From assembly GCA_002423185.1 (NCBI GenBank), contig DIUX01000001.1, forward strand, positions 454,050-518,049: DNA of 64,000 bases. The letters are read 5' to 3'. The stretch's first letter is position 1, and every line of letters begins with the position of its first letter. Below, in pieces: positions 44,241-54,005 of the stretch. Source of the stretch: Micavibrio sp. UBA6147. GTDB taxonomy: Bacteria; Pseudomonadota; Alphaproteobacteria; Micavibrionales; UBA1664. Position numbers and translations under genes: made by a program. The notes beneath the pieces were generated by a model that saw only the letters and a list, made by a program, of their open reading frames with translations, was not told the origin of the DNA and ran no database searches.

Positions 44241-44261
44241 TTATCCACTAAACTATCCACA
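44241..44261 (+). other. two adjacent near-consensus DnaA boxes
   Basis: TTATCCACT (44241-44249) and CTATCCACA (44253-44261) each match 8 of 9 bases of the DnaA box, in direct orientation with a 3-base gap. They lie in the gap after the SH3-domain gene and could regulate the next gene or titrate DnaA. Confidence 0.35.
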
Positions 44262-44347
44262 GGGCGGTTCCGTCCTTATCTTTTCTGATCTTTAATGACC
44301 CTTCCGTGTCGTTCGACACTTCATTCTATAAAAGACAAAGCATCGCC

Positions 44348-45469
44348 ATGCTCAGCCGTCAATTATGCCATTATAACATGTCCTTATCCCTGCACAGCCG
44401 GTTGATAAGCCTTGCCACGAGCCGCGCCGAAGGGCGTGACGGGTATGTGGATATTCAAAAATTATTGATCATGCTCGCCGGCGTTTTGGCCGAAGGCTTG
44501 ATGGATTACGAAGACCCGTTTGCGGAATTGACGAATTTTGACCGTAAATTGCGCCGTTCCTCCGCACCGCTCAGCCACCCCGATGAAACCGCCCGTCATG
44601 GACGAGTCGACGATTGGGCGCCGGTTGTGTCGATTCTCGATCTTGACCGCTATCTTGAATTGGGGCGGTCTTTGGCGCGGCTTTACGTTGATGACAGCGA
44701 AGAATCATCCTGCATCTTGAAAAACGCCATCGCGCATTTGCTTGAAACCAGCCTGAGCATGTGGGCGGATGACGAGATTACAGGAACGCTCCAGCACGCA
44801 TTTTTCATTAAATCGGTTCATTATGCGCTGAGCTTTGAAATCGTTGCGCATTCATTCTGTGACCGGATTATCGACCTTAAAATATCGCAAGAAAAATGGT
44901 CGCTTGGCGATTGCATCATGGCGATGAGCGGCCTGTCCGGTCGGTATTACGCCTTTGCCGCCCTTAAAGAAGAAGACGAAATGGACGAAGAGCAAGCCGC
45001 GGCGAGCGCCCTGTTCGCCCAAGGCGGCGCAAGCCCCGCGCACTCTGCATATCAAGCCGCCAGACCGGATGATGATGACGATGATCTCGGTATGGCATAC
45101 GGATTTTTCGGCGGCGGGAGCAAGCCTTTTTCAAGCGCCCACAGCATTTTGCGGATTATGGTCGGCGAAGCCGTGCGCATGGGCGTGCCGGAAGGGGCGG
45201 GGGTATTTTCCGGCCTTGCCGCGAATGACACCGAGCACCGCACATGCCCGCATTTGATCTATAGCCTTGAACCGTCTTTTGCGGTGCTGGCGGAGCGTCA
45301 CGGCCTGCATGATTATGCGGTGAAGGCCGTTGCCGTGTCGAAGGCGGCGGGGCGGATGATTGCCGTGGCCTCCAGCGGGAAAGAGCCGGAAATGGAGCAT
45401 ATCGTCGCAAGGCCGATTGCCCTGTCGTCATTTATCGGCAGCTTCCGCCACTTTTCCCCCAAGGAATAG
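44348..45469 (+). CDS. hypothetical protein with acidic linker
   Basis: A soluble helical protein of about 373 residues. The start is uncertain: GTG 44306 or ATG 44348. The first 230 residues are regular helix (KSVHYALSFEIVAHSFCDRIID), then an acidic stretch (EEDEMDEEQ; RPDDDDDDLG), a Gly/Phe-rich piece (AYGFFGGGSKPFSS) and a C-terminal domain. No catalytic motif is visible and I recognise no family. It lies between the SH3 gene and fabA without tight coupling. Confidence 0.65.
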   Translation: MLSRQLCHYNMSLSLHSRLISLATSRAEGRDGYVDIQKLLIMLAGVLAEGLMDYEDPFAELTNFDRKLRRSSAPLSHPDETARHGRVDDWAPVVSILDLDRYLELGRSLARLYVDDSEESSCILKNAIAHLLETSLSMWADDEITGTLQHAFFIKSVHYALSFEIVAHSFCDRIIDLKISQEKWSLGDCIMAMSGLSGRYYAFAALKEEDEMDEEQAAASALFAQGGASPAHSAYQAARPDDDDDDLGMAYGFFGGGSKPFSSAHSILRIMVGEAVRMGVPEGAGVFSGLAANDTEHRTCPHLIYSLEPSFAVLAERHGLHDYAVKAVAVSKAAGRMIAVASSGKEPEMEHIVARPIALSSFIGSFRHFSPKE

Positions 45470-45614
45470 CCCGTGAAACAAAATCCGCTCTTGCAGGGTT
45501 TTGTATTCATCACTATAACCGTCCTTTAAGGTTGAAACTCATGGCTTTTATATGGAGTTGTGAGTTGTAGTCTTAGCTTTATGGTGAAAACACACAGCAA
45601 AACAGGATGGAACA

Positions 45615-46154
45615 ATGGCGGCGACAAGCAAGGTTTTTGAGCCAAAATCCAGCTACACTTACGATGACCTGATTACATGCGGCAACGGCAAGATGTTCGG
45701 CGCGGGCAATGCCCAGCTTCCCTTGCCGCCGATGTTGATGTTTGACCGCATCACACATATTGCCGACCATGGCGGCGCGTTTGACAAAGGTGTTATTCAT
45801 GCCGAATTGGATGTGAAGCCTGACCTTTGGTTCTTTGATTGCCATTTCAAAGGCGACCCCGTTATGCCCGGCTGCCTCGGCCTTGATGCGATGTGGCAAT
45901 TGGTTGGATTTTACCTTGGCTGGCTCGGCGCCTCCGGCTCCGGTCGCGCTCTTGGCCTTGGTGAACTGAAATTCACCGGACAAGTCTTGCCGACCATCAA
46001 AAAGGTTGAATATATCATCGACCTTAAACGCGTGATTAATCGCAAACTCGTCCTTGGGATCGCCGATGGCCGCGTTGTTGCCGATGGCGAAACGATTTAC
46101 GAGGCCAAAGACCTGAAGGTCGGCCTGTTCGATAATTCAAAGCCTGAGGCGTAA
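45615..46154 (+). CDS. fabA: 3-hydroxydecanoyl-ACP dehydratase/isomerase FabA
   Basis: FabA introduces the cis double bond at C10 in type II fatty acid synthesis. The 179 residues carry the active-site His in [14 protein letters not shown] and the Asp in [20 protein letters not shown]. Both are required for isomerisation. It is followed by fabB after a terminator-like hairpin, so it may also be transcribed alone. Confidence 0.96.
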   Translation: MAATSKVFEPKSSYTYDDLITCGNGKMFGAGNAQLPLPPMLMFDRITHIADHGGAFDKGVIHAELDVKPDLWFFDCHFKGDPVMPGCLGLDAMWQLVGFYLGWLGASGSGRALGLGELKFTGQVLPTIKKVEYIIDLKRVINRKLVLGIADGRVVADGETIYEAKDLKVGLFDNSKPEA

Positions 46155-46179
46155 ACGCCTTTGTCCGAATAACTTAGGC

Positions 46180-46209
46180 AAAAGGGGGCTGTAAGGATTG
46201 CCCCTTTTT
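46180..46209 (+). terminator. terminator-like hairpin between fabA and fabB
   Basis: A 10-bp stem (46180-46189 with 46200-46209, one G-T pair) ends in a T-run. It lies 25 bases past fabA and just before the fabB start, so it could end most fabA transcripts or attenuate fabB. Confidence 0.75.
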
Positions 46210-46247
46210 CGCCCCCAGATATGACAGCAAATGAAGGAGACTCTCTC

Positions 46248-47489
46248 GTGAATCACACTTTGCGCCGCGTTGTTATCACCGGTATCGGGATTGTGTCCTG
46301 TATCGGAACAACAAAAGAAACCGTTTTGGCTTCGTTGAAAGAGGGACGCTCCGGCATTACCTTCTCACCGGAATATGCCGAGCTTGGCTTTCGTTCCCAA
46401 GTTCACGGCAAGCCGGATATTAATCTGGAAGACCATATCGACCGCAAATTAATTCGCTTTATGGGCGATGGCGCTGGGTTTAACTATGTCGCGATGGATC
46501 AGGCCGTGAAAGATTCAGGGCTGGAGCCAAAAGACATCTCCAACGAGCGCACGGGCATCATCATGGGATCCGGCGGGCCATCAACCCATAATCTGGTTCA
46601 GGCCGCCGATTTGACCCGCGAAAAAGGCAGCCCCAAACGCATGGGCCCGTATATGGTGACGCGCTGTATGTCCAGCACGAACTCCGCCTGCCTTGCGACA
46701 CCGTTCCAAATCAAAGGCGTGAATTATTCTATTTCATCGGCCTGCGCCACATCCGCGCATTGCATCGGCAATGGTACGGAAATGATCCAATGGGGCAAGC
46801 AAGACATCGTGTTTGCCGGTGGCGGTGAAGAATTGGATTGGGCGCTGTCCGCCTTGTTTGACGCGATGGGCGCTATGTCGTCCAAATATAACGACACGCC
46901 GCAAAAGGCATCGCGCGCCTATGACGCCAACCGTGATGGATTCATCATTGCGGGCGGTGCGGGCGTTGTGGTGCTTGAGGAACTCAATCACGCCTTGGCA
47001 CGCGGCGCGAAAATCTATGCCGAGGTCACAGGATACGGCGCAACATCGGACGGGTATGACATGGTCGCACCGAGCGGTGAGGGCGCGATCCGCTGTATGC
47101 GTCAAACCCTGTCCACCGTGTCGGGCAACGTGACGTACATCAATTCACACGGCACCAGCACACCGGCGGGCGACATCACGGAACTTGGCGCTATTCGTGA
47201 GGCTTTTGCCGAGCGGAAACAAGAGCTTCCGCCGGTTAGTTCAACCAAATCATTAACCGGACATTCGCTCGGTGCGACTGGCGTACAGGAAACGATCTAC
47301 AGCCTTTTGATGATGGAAAACAACTTTATCGTTGGCTCCGCAAACATCGAAACACTGGATGAAGGCGTGGCTGGTTACCCCATCGCCCAAAAACGGATTG
47401 ATAACGTACAGCACGATACAATCCTGTCGAACAGCTTCGGCTTCGGCGGGACAAACGCGACACTGGCCTTGACCAAGTATAAAGGCTGA
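46248..47489 (+). CDS. fabB: beta-ketoacyl-ACP synthase I FabB
   Basis: FabB elongates the cis-unsaturated acyl chain produced by FabA. In 413 residues, the nucleophile Cys lies in [12 protein letters not shown], the two His in [11 protein letters not shown] and [11 protein letters not shown]. The GTG at 46248 is chosen because AAGGAG lies eight bases upstream and it gives the family start [14 protein letters not shown]; an ATG at 46221 lacks a ribosome-binding site. Confidence 0.95.
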   Translation: MNHTLRRVVITGIGIVSCIGTTKETVLASLKEGRSGITFSPEYAELGFRSQVHGKPDINLEDHIDRKLIRFMGDGAGFNYVAMDQAVKDSGLEPKDISNERTGIIMGSGGPSTHNLVQAADLTREKGSPKRMGPYMVTRCMSSTNSACLATPFQIKGVNYSISSACATSAHCIGNGTEMIQWGKQDIVFAGGGEELDWALSALFDAMGAMSSKYNDTPQKASRAYDANRDGFIIAGGAGVVVLEELNHALARGAKIYAEVTGYGATSDGYDMVAPSGEGAIRCMRQTLSTVSGNVTYINSHGTSTPAGDITELGAIREAFAERKQELPPVSSTKSLTGHSLGATGVQETIYSLLMMENNFIVGSANIETLDEGVAGYPIAQKRIDNVQHDTILSNSFGFGGTNATLALTKYKG

Positions 47490-47511
47490 TAACAAGGGAC
47501 GACCAAACACC

Positions 47512-48345
47512 ATGACAACGAATACACCGACAATCGGCTTTACTTCGCCGGTAGCGCACATGACAAGCACGATCATGAAGGGCAAGCGTGGCCTTATTAT
47601 GGGCGTCGCCAACGACCATTCCATCGCATGGGGCATTGCCCGTATCTTGAAACAACACGGCGCCGAACTGGCCTTTACCTATCAAGGCGAACAAATCCTC
47701 AAACGCCTTGCGCCGCTCGCCGAAACAGTCGGCAGCGATATTTTAATCCCGTGCGACGTGTCGGATGAAGCCTCGATCGACGAGTGTTTTGAGGCGCTGG
47801 ACAAAACATGGGGCAAGTTTGACTTTATCGTTCACGCCATCGCGTTTTCGGACAAGGAAGAACTCAAAGGCCGTTACCTTGATACGTCTTTGGACAATTT
47901 CCTGCGCACCATGCATATTTCGTGCTTTTCCTTTACCTCGATCCTGCGCCGCGCCGCAACGCGCCTCAATGAGGGTGGCTCTGCGATTACCTTGAGCTAT
48001 TACGGCGCCCAAAAAGTCATGCCGAATTACAATGTGATGGGCGTGGCCAAATCTGCGCTGGAGGCATCGGTGCGCTATCTCGCCGCCGACCTTGGCCCGC
48101 AAGGCGTTCGCGTCAACGCGATTTCTGCCGGCCCGATGCGCACCTTGGCGGGATCCGCCATCGGGAGCGCGCGTCAAACCTTCAAGCACAATGTCGAAAC
48201 CGCGCCGCTTCAACGCTCGGTCACGCTGGACGAGCTTGGCGGCACGGCGCTGTATTTCCTCTCTGATCTTGCCGGCGCGGTGACGGGCGAAACGCATTTC
48301 GTCGATTGCGGCTTTAACGCCATCGGCATGAAAAAGCCGGAATAG
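47512..48345 (+). CDS. fabI: NADH enoyl-ACP reductase FabI
   Basis: FabI performs the last reduction of each elongation cycle and is the triclosan target. The 277 residues have the dinucleotide-binding IMGVANDHSIAWG, the catalytic Tyr-x6-Lys in PNYNVMGVAKSAL, and the C-terminal GETHFVDCGFNAIGM. An N-terminal extension of about 20 residues precedes the conserved core (start MTTNTPTIGF). It follows fabB by 22 bases and ends the operon at a strong terminator. Confidence 0.95.
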   Translation: MTTNTPTIGFTSPVAHMTSTIMKGKRGLIMGVANDHSIAWGIARILKQHGAELAFTYQGEQILKRLAPLAETVGSDILIPCDVSDEASIDECFEALDKTWGKFDFIVHAIAFSDKEELKGRYLDTSLDNFLRTMHISCFSFTSILRRAATRLNEGGSAITLSYYGAQKVMPNYNVMGVAKSALEASVRYLAADLGPQGVRVNAISAGPMRTLAGSAIGSARQTFKHNVETAPLQRSVTLDELGGTALYFLSDLAGAVTGETHFVDCGFNAIGMKKPE

Positions 48346-48381
48346 AGCCGTTTATCATAGCACCATAACGGCCTTGAAAGA

Positions 48382-48418
48382 AAAAGCGCGACGGGATATG
48401 TCGCGCTTTTGTTTTTTT
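48382..48418 (+). terminator. terminator of the fab cluster
   Basis: An 11-bp stem AAAAGCGCGAC/GTCGCGCTTTT (48382-48392 with 48400-48410) is followed by a T-rich tail, 36 bases past fabI. The convergent unknown gene ends just beyond. Confidence 0.9.
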
Positions 48419-48436
48419 GTGGGAAGGGGGCAGCGG

Positions 48437-49198
48437 TTAAGGTGCCGGATTTTTCTGGCGCGGATAGGTTTTCGGCGCATCTGAAGCGGCTGAAACGGAA
48501 GGCGCAGCATCTCCGCCAAGCCCGCCTTGTCCACCTTTACGGTCATCATTCTTTGTGTCCGTAGTTGCCGTATTTGCGGCAATATCAAGACTCGCAAGAT
48601 GTTTACGAGCCTCAATGCGGGCTTGTTTTTCAAAGGCGCGGGTGATGATGGCGTTCGCGATGGTGTCAATGGCTGAAGCCGCCAAACTGCGGTCAAGATT
48701 CATCCGCGTAACCCGCGCAGGGTTTTGCGCCAGCTTCGCTACATCGCTCAAGGCTGTCGTGTAAACGGGGGTCGTATCGGTTTTATAAATATCCACGGCG
48801 GCGCTATAGGCAGCGGTGATGTGTCCAATGGCTTGATGGATGTTTTCCGTACCGATGCTTTTTTGTTGAAGCACCCAAAACGGGTTAGGTTGACCCGTCG
48901 CGGCGGCGTTGAATGACCCTGCCTGAGTCGGGAATAATTCCGCGGCCAATAAACCCTTTTGCGTGATGGCGGCGGTGACGAGCAAGAGGTTATGCGCTTC
49001 CTGCTTTGTTAAATCCACCTGTGTTTGCGTGGTTTTCGACTTGACCGTGTTATTGATCGACGGCTTGCCTGCCGAATTGGCTGACGCGGCATCCGCATCC
49101 GCGCTTGGGGCAAGCGGCGTTTTGGCGGCGAGCTCGGCCTGAATGGTGAATTGCTTTAAGGCCGTGCCGATTTTGCGGGCGAGATCGGGTGTTTTCAT
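48437..49198 (-). CDS. hypothetical Ala/Thr-rich protein
   Basis: A 253-residue soluble protein, no signal peptide. The first 50 residues are low-complexity Ala/Ser/Asp; then a regular helical part with LTKQEAHNLLLVTAAITQKGL, VLQQKSIGTENIHQAIGHITAAY and DRSLAASAIDTIANAIITRAF (each shown in part), and a disordered Gly/Asp/Pro tail ending QKNPAP. I recognise no domain. The helical composition suggests a structural or binding role. Single-gene unit, convergent with fabI. Confidence 0.65.
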   Translation of the reverse strand: MKTPDLARKIGTALKQFTIQAELAAKTPLAPSADADAASANSAGKPSINNTVKSKTTQTQVDLTKQEAHNLLLVTAAITQKGLLAAELFPTQAGSFNAAATGQPNPFWVLQQKSIGTENIHQAIGHITAAYSAAVDIYKTDTTPVYTTALSDVAKLAQNPARVTRMNLDRSLAASAIDTIANAIITRAFEKQARIEARKHLASLDIAANTATTDTKNDDRKGGQGGLGGDAAPSVSAASDAPKTYPRQKNPAP

Positions 49199-49308
49199 TG
49201 TGTCCTCTTGTCAAAATATCAAAATAAAGTGCGTTTTATCTAATGTAACGCACCGTATTTGATTATGGCAAAAGACGCAAGTTTTTTGAAGCGGATGGGT
49301 GCAATGCC

Positions 49309-50382
49309 TCAATGCTTGGTAATCAAGACCTCACTGATGACATCCGGAACGTCTGTAAACACGCCATCGACGCCCCATGACACCAATTGACGCGCTTTTT
49401 GCGGGTCGTTGATGGTGTAGCAGAGCACGCCGTATCCTTCGTCGAGAATTTCCTCAATAAAGGCTTGGGTTGTTTCGGGGCGGTTGCCATTGATGTTGAT
49501 GGTGCGCACGTCAAGGTGACGCGCCATGTCGCGCCAATATTCGGGAACTTCGTCAATCAAATAGGCGCGCGGCCATTCCGGCGCCATGTCCTTGGCAACC
49601 TCTAGGCACACTTCGGAAAAGCTGGAGATAATGACGCGGTCGGGTTCGTCCCATACGCGGCTCAGCACGTCCAAAACGGCCTCGGCTGTTTCGATTTCGC
49701 GGCCGGGGCAGGGCTTGATCTCAACATTGATGCAAAGATGGGTTTCCAAAATCACGTCGAGGGCTTCTTCGAAGGTCGGAATCCCCGCACCTGCAAACCC
49801 CTCGGCGAACCAGTTACCCGCGTCAAGGTCGCGTAAGTCGTCGAGCTTGGCCTGCGCCACAGGGCCATGACCATTGGTGGTGCGGTCAAGCGTGTCGTCA
49901 TGGAACAAGATGGTGACACTGTCGGCGGTGAGTTTGACGTCAAACTCTATCCATTCAACGCCCATTTCGGCGGCGGTGCGGATGCTGTCCAGCGTGTTTT
50001 CGGGGGCGTAGCCACACGCACCGCGATGCCCGATGACGGGTGGCAGGACAAGGCCTTTGTGCTTTTTGATGACTGGTTGGTTATCTTGGTCTAAGGGCGC
50101 GGGCGCGGCAAAAAACGGGAATGCGGCAACGTCGTCATCATCACCATGGTCGTCATGATCGTGGTGAGCATGGTGATGGTCGTGGTGACAGTTGTCATCG
50201 TGGTCGTGGTGGTCATGATGATCGTGCCCACAGCAATCATCGTGGCTGTGCTTCGCTCTGGCTTCGCTGTCGCTCGCTTGGGGCTTTTTGCTTGCGGTGT
50301 CTGATGTGCTTTTGGGGGCGCATCCGCATCCGTGACCGCAGCCTTTGGCGCCTTTATCTTTGTTGTGTCCGTTATTGTCCAT
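49309..50382 (-). CDS. glycerophosphodiester phosphodiesterase with metal-binding N terminus
   Basis: Residues 115-357 form a GDPD domain: VIGHRGACGYAPENT (catalytic His119, Arg120), VEWIEFDVKLTAD (Glu, Asp), LFHDDTLDRTTNG (catalytic His) and CINVEIKPCPGRE. It would hydrolyse glycerophosphodiesters to glycerol-3-phosphate. Residues 1-85 are extraordinary: a CGHGCGC cluster near residue 15, DDCCGHDHH near 50, and about twenty His with Asp between 52 and 80. This looks like a metal (Zn, Ni, Cu or Co) binding or storage tail. No signal peptide is visible. Confidence 0.9.
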   Translation of the reverse strand: MDNNGHNKDKGAKGCGHGCGCAPKSTSDTASKKPQASDSEARAKHSHDDCCGHDHHDHHDHDDNCHHDHHHAHHDHDDHGDDDDVAAFPFFAAPAPLDQDNQPVIKKHKGLVLPPVIGHRGACGYAPENTLDSIRTAAEMGVEWIEFDVKLTADSVTILFHDDTLDRTTNGHGPVAQAKLDDLRDLDAGNWFAEGFAGAGIPTFEEALDVILETHLCINVEIKPCPGREIETAEAVLDVLSRVWDEPDRVIISSFSEVCLEVAKDMAPEWPRAYLIDEVPEYWRDMARHLDVRTININGNRPETTQAFIEEILDEGYGVLCYTINDPQKARQLVSWGVDGVFTDVPDVISEVLITKH

Positions 50383-50447
50383 GGATGTCCGTCCTTTTGT
50401 CCGCAGAGGGTGGAATCGTCAATGTGTGGAATGGTCGGTGGGTAGTA

Positions 50448-50474
50448 AAATGGCCCCATCAAGCGGGGCCATTT
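50448..50474 (-). terminator. terminator of pnp
   Basis: A 10-bp stem AAATGGCCCC/GGGGCCATTT (50448-50457 with 50465-50474) lies 28 bases past the pnp stop and is followed on the minus strand by T-rich sequence. Confidence 0.85.
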
Positions 50475-50502
50475 CGTGTTCGTATCAATGGCGTGTGCCG
50501 CA

Positions 50503-52644
50503 TTAGCCTGAGGCAGCCTCGGAACGGGCATTGTCCAAATCTTCGCCCGTTTCTTGGTCAACGCGCTTCATCGAGAGCTTGGACTTGCCGCGGTCGTCAA
50601 AACCGACCAATTTCACTTTTACCAAGTCGCCTTCGTTGATGACATCGGTCACTTTGGCGATGCGCTCTTGGGCGATTTCGGAGATGTGAACAAGACCGTC
50701 TTTGCCGGGCATGAAGTTGATGAACGCACCAAAATCAACAACCTTGACGACTTTGCCTTCGTAAATAGTGCCGACTTCTGGCTCGTCCGTGATCGCGCGG
50801 ATCATGGCGATGGCTTTTTCGGCGCTGCTGGTGTCAACGGCGGAGACTTTAATCGTGCCGTCATCGTCAATATCGACTTTGGCGCCGCTGACTTCGACAA
50901 TCTCACGAATGACTTTGCCGCCTGTGCCAATGACTTCACGGATTTTATCAACCGGAATCTTGAACTGGGTCATTTTCGGCGCGTTCTCGTTGACCGAGGA
51001 ACGGGATTGCGTCAGAGCCTTGGACATTTCGTTCAAGATGTGCAAACGACCGTCAAGAGCCTGTTTCAAAGCGATTTTCATGATTTCCTCAGTGATCGAG
51101 GTGATCTTGATATCCATTTGAAGCGCGGTGACGCCGTTGGTTGTTCCGGCAACTTTGAAATCCATATCGCCAAGGTGGTCTTCATCGCCAAGAATATCCG
51201 ACAAAACAGCGAATTTCTTGTCTTCTTTGATGAGTCCCATGGCAATACCGGCAACCGGACGCACCAAAGGCACACCGGCATCCATCATCGCAAGCGATGT
51301 ACCGCAAACCGTGGCCATAGAGGACGAACCGTTTGATTCCGTGATCTCGGAAACCGTCCGCAATGTGTACGGGAATTCCGCAGGAGTCGGCAGGAGCGGG
51401 TTAATCGCGCGCCAAGCGAGCTTGCCATGACCGATTTCGCGGCGCCCAGGCGTGCCGAGGCGGCCAGCTTCGCCAACAGAATACGGAGGGAAGTTGTAAT
51501 GCAGCATGAAACGCTCGCGGTATTCACCGTCAAGGGCGTCAACGATTTGCTCGTCCTGGCCTGTGCCGAGTGTCGTCACAACAATCGCTTGTGTTTCGCC
51601 GCGTGTGAACAGGGCGGAGCCGTGAACGCGGGGCAATACACCGACTTCGGAAACGATTTGGCGGATATCGCTGGTCGTACGACCGTCAATACGCTTGCCG
51701 GTATCGAGGATTTGGTTACGCACGATGTCGGCTTCGACTTTCTTGAATTTCGAGGCGACGTCTTCGGCGGTGAGGCCTTTGTCTTCGTTGGCGAATTGTT
51801 CAACGGCTTTGGATTTGAGCTCGCTGAGTGCCTTTTGACGGTCTTGCTTGACCTGAAGCGTGTAGGCTTTTTCAACGTCTTTTTTGAAGGCTTTGGACAT
51901 ATCCTTGTACAGCGCTTTCATTTCGGCGCGTTCTTCGGTGATGTCCCATGGCTCTTTTGCGCAAAGTTCGGCGAAGTCGATAATCAGGTTAATGACGGGT
52001 TGGAAGGCTTTCCAACCGAACATCACCGCGCCGAGCATGACGTCTTCGGAGAGTTCTTTGGCTTCTGACTCAACCATCAAAACGCCTTCTTGCGTGCCGG
52101 CAACCACGAGGTCAAGGGCGCTGTCTTTGCGTTGTTGAACGGTAGGGTTCAAAACATATTCGCCGTTGATGTAGCCAACGCGTGATCCGGCAATCGGACC
52201 CATGAAGGGCAGGCCGGAAATGGTCAAGGCGGCGGATGTGCCGATCATCGCGACGATATCGGGGTCATTGACCATATCGTGGCTGAGAACCGTACAGATG
52301 ACTTGCGTTTCGTTCAGGAAACCATCGGCAAACAAAGGACGGATCGGGCGGTCGATGAGGCGGGAAACAAGGGTTTCTTTCTCAGACGGACGGCCTTCGC
52401 GCTTGTTAAAGCCACCCGGAATTTTACCGGCGGCAAATGTTTTTTCTTGGTAGTGAACGGACAGGGGGAAGAAATCCTGACCCGGCTTAATGCTGCGTGC
52501 GCCGACAACGGTACACAAAACGGATGTTTCGCCCATCGTGGCGAGAACGGCACCATCGGCCTGACGCGCAACGCGGCCGGATTCGAGGGTGAGTGTTTGA
52601 CCGCCGAGGGTCATTTCTTTGCGGTAGATATTAAACATAGACAT
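50503..52644 (-). CDS. pnp: polynucleotide phosphorylase
   Basis: PNPase is a 3'-5' phosphorolytic exoribonuclease and part of the degradosome. The 713-residue product has two RNase PH-like domains ([23 protein letters not shown] in part; [16 protein letters not shown]), a KH domain ([16 protein letters not shown]) and an S1 domain ([22 protein letters not shown] in part). Start is placed at ATG 52644 ([11 protein letters not shown]); the long frame upstream is unlikely coding. It is separated from rpsO by the plus-strand gpmA gene, unlike the common rpsO-pnp layout. Confidence 0.95.
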   Translation of the reverse strand: MSMFNIYRKEMTLGGQTLTLESGRVARQADGAVLATMGETSVLCTVVGARSIKPGQDFFPLSVHYQEKTFAAGKIPGGFNKREGRPSEKETLVSRLIDRPIRPLFADGFLNETQVICTVLSHDMVNDPDIVAMIGTSAALTISGLPFMGPIAGSRVGYINGEYVLNPTVQQRKDSALDLVVAGTQEGVLMVESEAKELSEDVMLGAVMFGWKAFQPVINLIIDFAELCAKEPWDITEERAEMKALYKDMSKAFKKDVEKAYTLQVKQDRQKALSELKSKAVEQFANEDKGLTAEDVASKFKKVEADIVRNQILDTGKRIDGRTTSDIRQIVSEVGVLPRVHGSALFTRGETQAIVVTTLGTGQDEQIVDALDGEYRERFMLHYNFPPYSVGEAGRLGTPGRREIGHGKLAWRAINPLLPTPAEFPYTLRTVSEITESNGSSSMATVCGTSLAMMDAGVPLVRPVAGIAMGLIKEDKKFAVLSDILGDEDHLGDMDFKVAGTTNGVTALQMDIKITSITEEIMKIALKQALDGRLHILNEMSKALTQSRSSVNENAPKMTQFKIPVDKIREVIGTGGKVIREIVEVSGAKVDIDDDGTIKVSAVDTSSAEKAIAMIRAITDEPEVGTIYEGKVVKVVDFGAFINFMPGKDGLVHISEIAQERIAKVTDVINEGDLVKVKLVGFDDRGKSKLSMKRVDQETGEDLDNARSEAASG

Positions 52645-52957
52645 AGAGTATATTTCCTCATTCATAATAAGGGTTAAAATAAGGCTCTGTGTCGAAGATA
52701 TAACGGTGAACCGGAACCTCACAGCGGAGTCGGTGGACAGCCGAATACAGATAAAGATGGGGATCATCGTGGATCCGGATCGTAAGGGGGGCAGGGGCTT
52801 TACAATCCGTCCGGCGTGATAATCCGGTGTGCATCTGCACTCAACAGTCAACCGTCATCCGGCGAGGCAAGGCTCCGGACTTGAAACTCCGAAACAAAAC
52901 CGCTACTGTCTTCGCATTATTTAGCCCCAAAGTCAAAGATTTTCAGGATATTTTACC
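52645..52957. promoter_or_regulatory. divergent pnp/gpmA promoter region
   Basis: These 313 bases hold no convincing gene. They should contain the pnp promoter and leader (minus) and the gpmA promoter (plus). A 10-bp perfect palindrome GATCCGGATC lies near 52770. pnp leaders of other bacteria are RNase III-processed hairpins, but I cannot fold one with certainty here. Confidence 0.4.
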
Positions 52958-53605
52958 ATGACAAACGTACTTGTAATGTTGCGCCACGGCCTCAGCCAGT
53001 GGAATCTCGAAAACCGCTTCACTGGATTTCGCGATGTACCACTGACGGAAGAAGGAATCAACGAAGCCATTCGCGCCGGACAAAAAGTCGCGAAGGCGGG
53101 ATACCGCTTTGACGGGGTGTATACGTCGACCCTTGACCGCGCCATTCAAACCACAAAATACGTGCTGGACAATGCCGCGGACAACAACGCGCATTTGAAG
53201 CAGGCGGACGGAACATGGGCGATGGTGCGGCACGATGATCTGCGCGAACGCGACTATGGCGATTTGACCGGCCTGAACAAAGCCGAAACGGCGGATAAAT
53301 TCGGTGCCGACCAAGTGCATATCTGGCGCCGCAGCTATGACGTGCCGCCTCCGAATGGCGAGAGCCTGAAAAACGTCGTCGACGACCGTGTCGGCCCGTA
53401 TTTCATGAAGGAGATCATGCCACGCCTGCAAAAAGGCGAGAATATCTTGCTCGGCGCTCATGGGAATACACTGCGCGCCTTGTTGATTGTGCTGGGTGTC
53501 CGCACGCCGGACAACATCAACGAAGCCGAAATTGGCACAGGCCAACCGATTGTCTTTGAATTTAACGGTGGAAAGATGGTAAAATCATACAACCTTGATG
53601 AATAA
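52958..53605 (+). CDS. gpmA: 2,3-bisphosphoglycerate-dependent phosphoglycerate mutase
   Basis: GpmA interconverts 3- and 2-phosphoglycerate in glycolysis. In 215 residues, the phospho-His lies in LVMLRHGLSQWNLENRFTG (in part LRHGLSQWN), the second His in LLGAHGNTLRAL, and the acid catalyst in LRERDYGDLTGLNK. It is slightly shorter than E. coli GpmA. The plus-strand position between rpsO and pnp is unusual. AGGA precedes the start by nine bases. A small membrane-protein gene follows. Confidence 0.95.
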   Translation: MTNVLVMLRHGLSQWNLENRFTGFRDVPLTEEGINEAIRAGQKVAKAGYRFDGVYTSTLDRAIQTTKYVLDNAADNNAHLKQADGTWAMVRHDDLRERDYGDLTGLNKAETADKFGADQVHIWRRSYDVPPPNGESLKNVVDDRVGPYFMKEIMPRLQKGENILLGAHGNTLRALLIVLGVRTPDNINEAEIGTGQPIVFEFNGGKMVKSYNLDE

Positions 53606-53625
53606 AACGAAAGCGCAACGCGACA

Positions 53626-53913
53626 GTGACAGGCTATATACCGGATCCCAATAAAGGGGCGCTCGATTACCTTAAAAACTCACGCTATAACGCGATGCGG
53701 ATTCCGGTCGGAGTTCTTAAAATCCTGTTTGGCATTTTGACGTTTTTGAGTGTTCCGGTGTGCTTGGCGATTTATCTGGTGTTGATTTTATTCGCCCGCA
53801 GATTCATGTTTTCTGAGATTCCGACATTGGTTGGTGACATCGTTCGTTTTGCGGAGAGCATGATCGTGACCGGATTCAGCGATGTGTTCTATAGCGCCCC
53901 CAGAAGTGATTAG
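53626..53913 (+). CDS. small membrane protein
   Basis: A 95-residue product starting at GTG 53626 (MTGYIPDPNKGALDYLKNS). Residues about 27-58 are strongly hydrophobic (VGVLKILFGILTFLSVPVC; LAIYLVLILFARR), giving one or two membrane passes, and the C-terminal 35 residues are amphipathic. I recognise no family. It is 20 bases downstream of gpmA and probably co-transcribed with it. Confidence 0.65.
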   Translation: MTGYIPDPNKGALDYLKNSRYNAMRIPVGVLKILFGILTFLSVPVCLAIYLVLILFARRFMFSEIPTLVGDIVRFAESMIVTGFSDVFYSAPRSD

Positions 53914-53957
53914 CCATTCCACCGCATCGTTTAACGCGAATGTTTAACCTAATATGC

Positions 53958-53983
53958 AAAAAGCTGCCCAATGGGCAGCTTTT
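53958..53983 (-). terminator. terminator of the metK-distal rpsO operon
   Basis: A 7-bp GC stem GCTGCCC/GGGCAGC with 3-base loop, flanked by A5 and T4, lies 22 bases past the rpsO stop. Its symmetry lets it also end the convergent gpmA transcript. Confidence 0.9.
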
Positions 53984-54005
53984 CAATAAGGTATGCAATA
54001 AATCC

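Noticed and set aside
50503..52851. Longer PNPase frame beginning at 52851
   Set aside because: The extra 69 residues do not resemble any PNPase N terminus; the family-like start is at 52644 with GAGG upstream.
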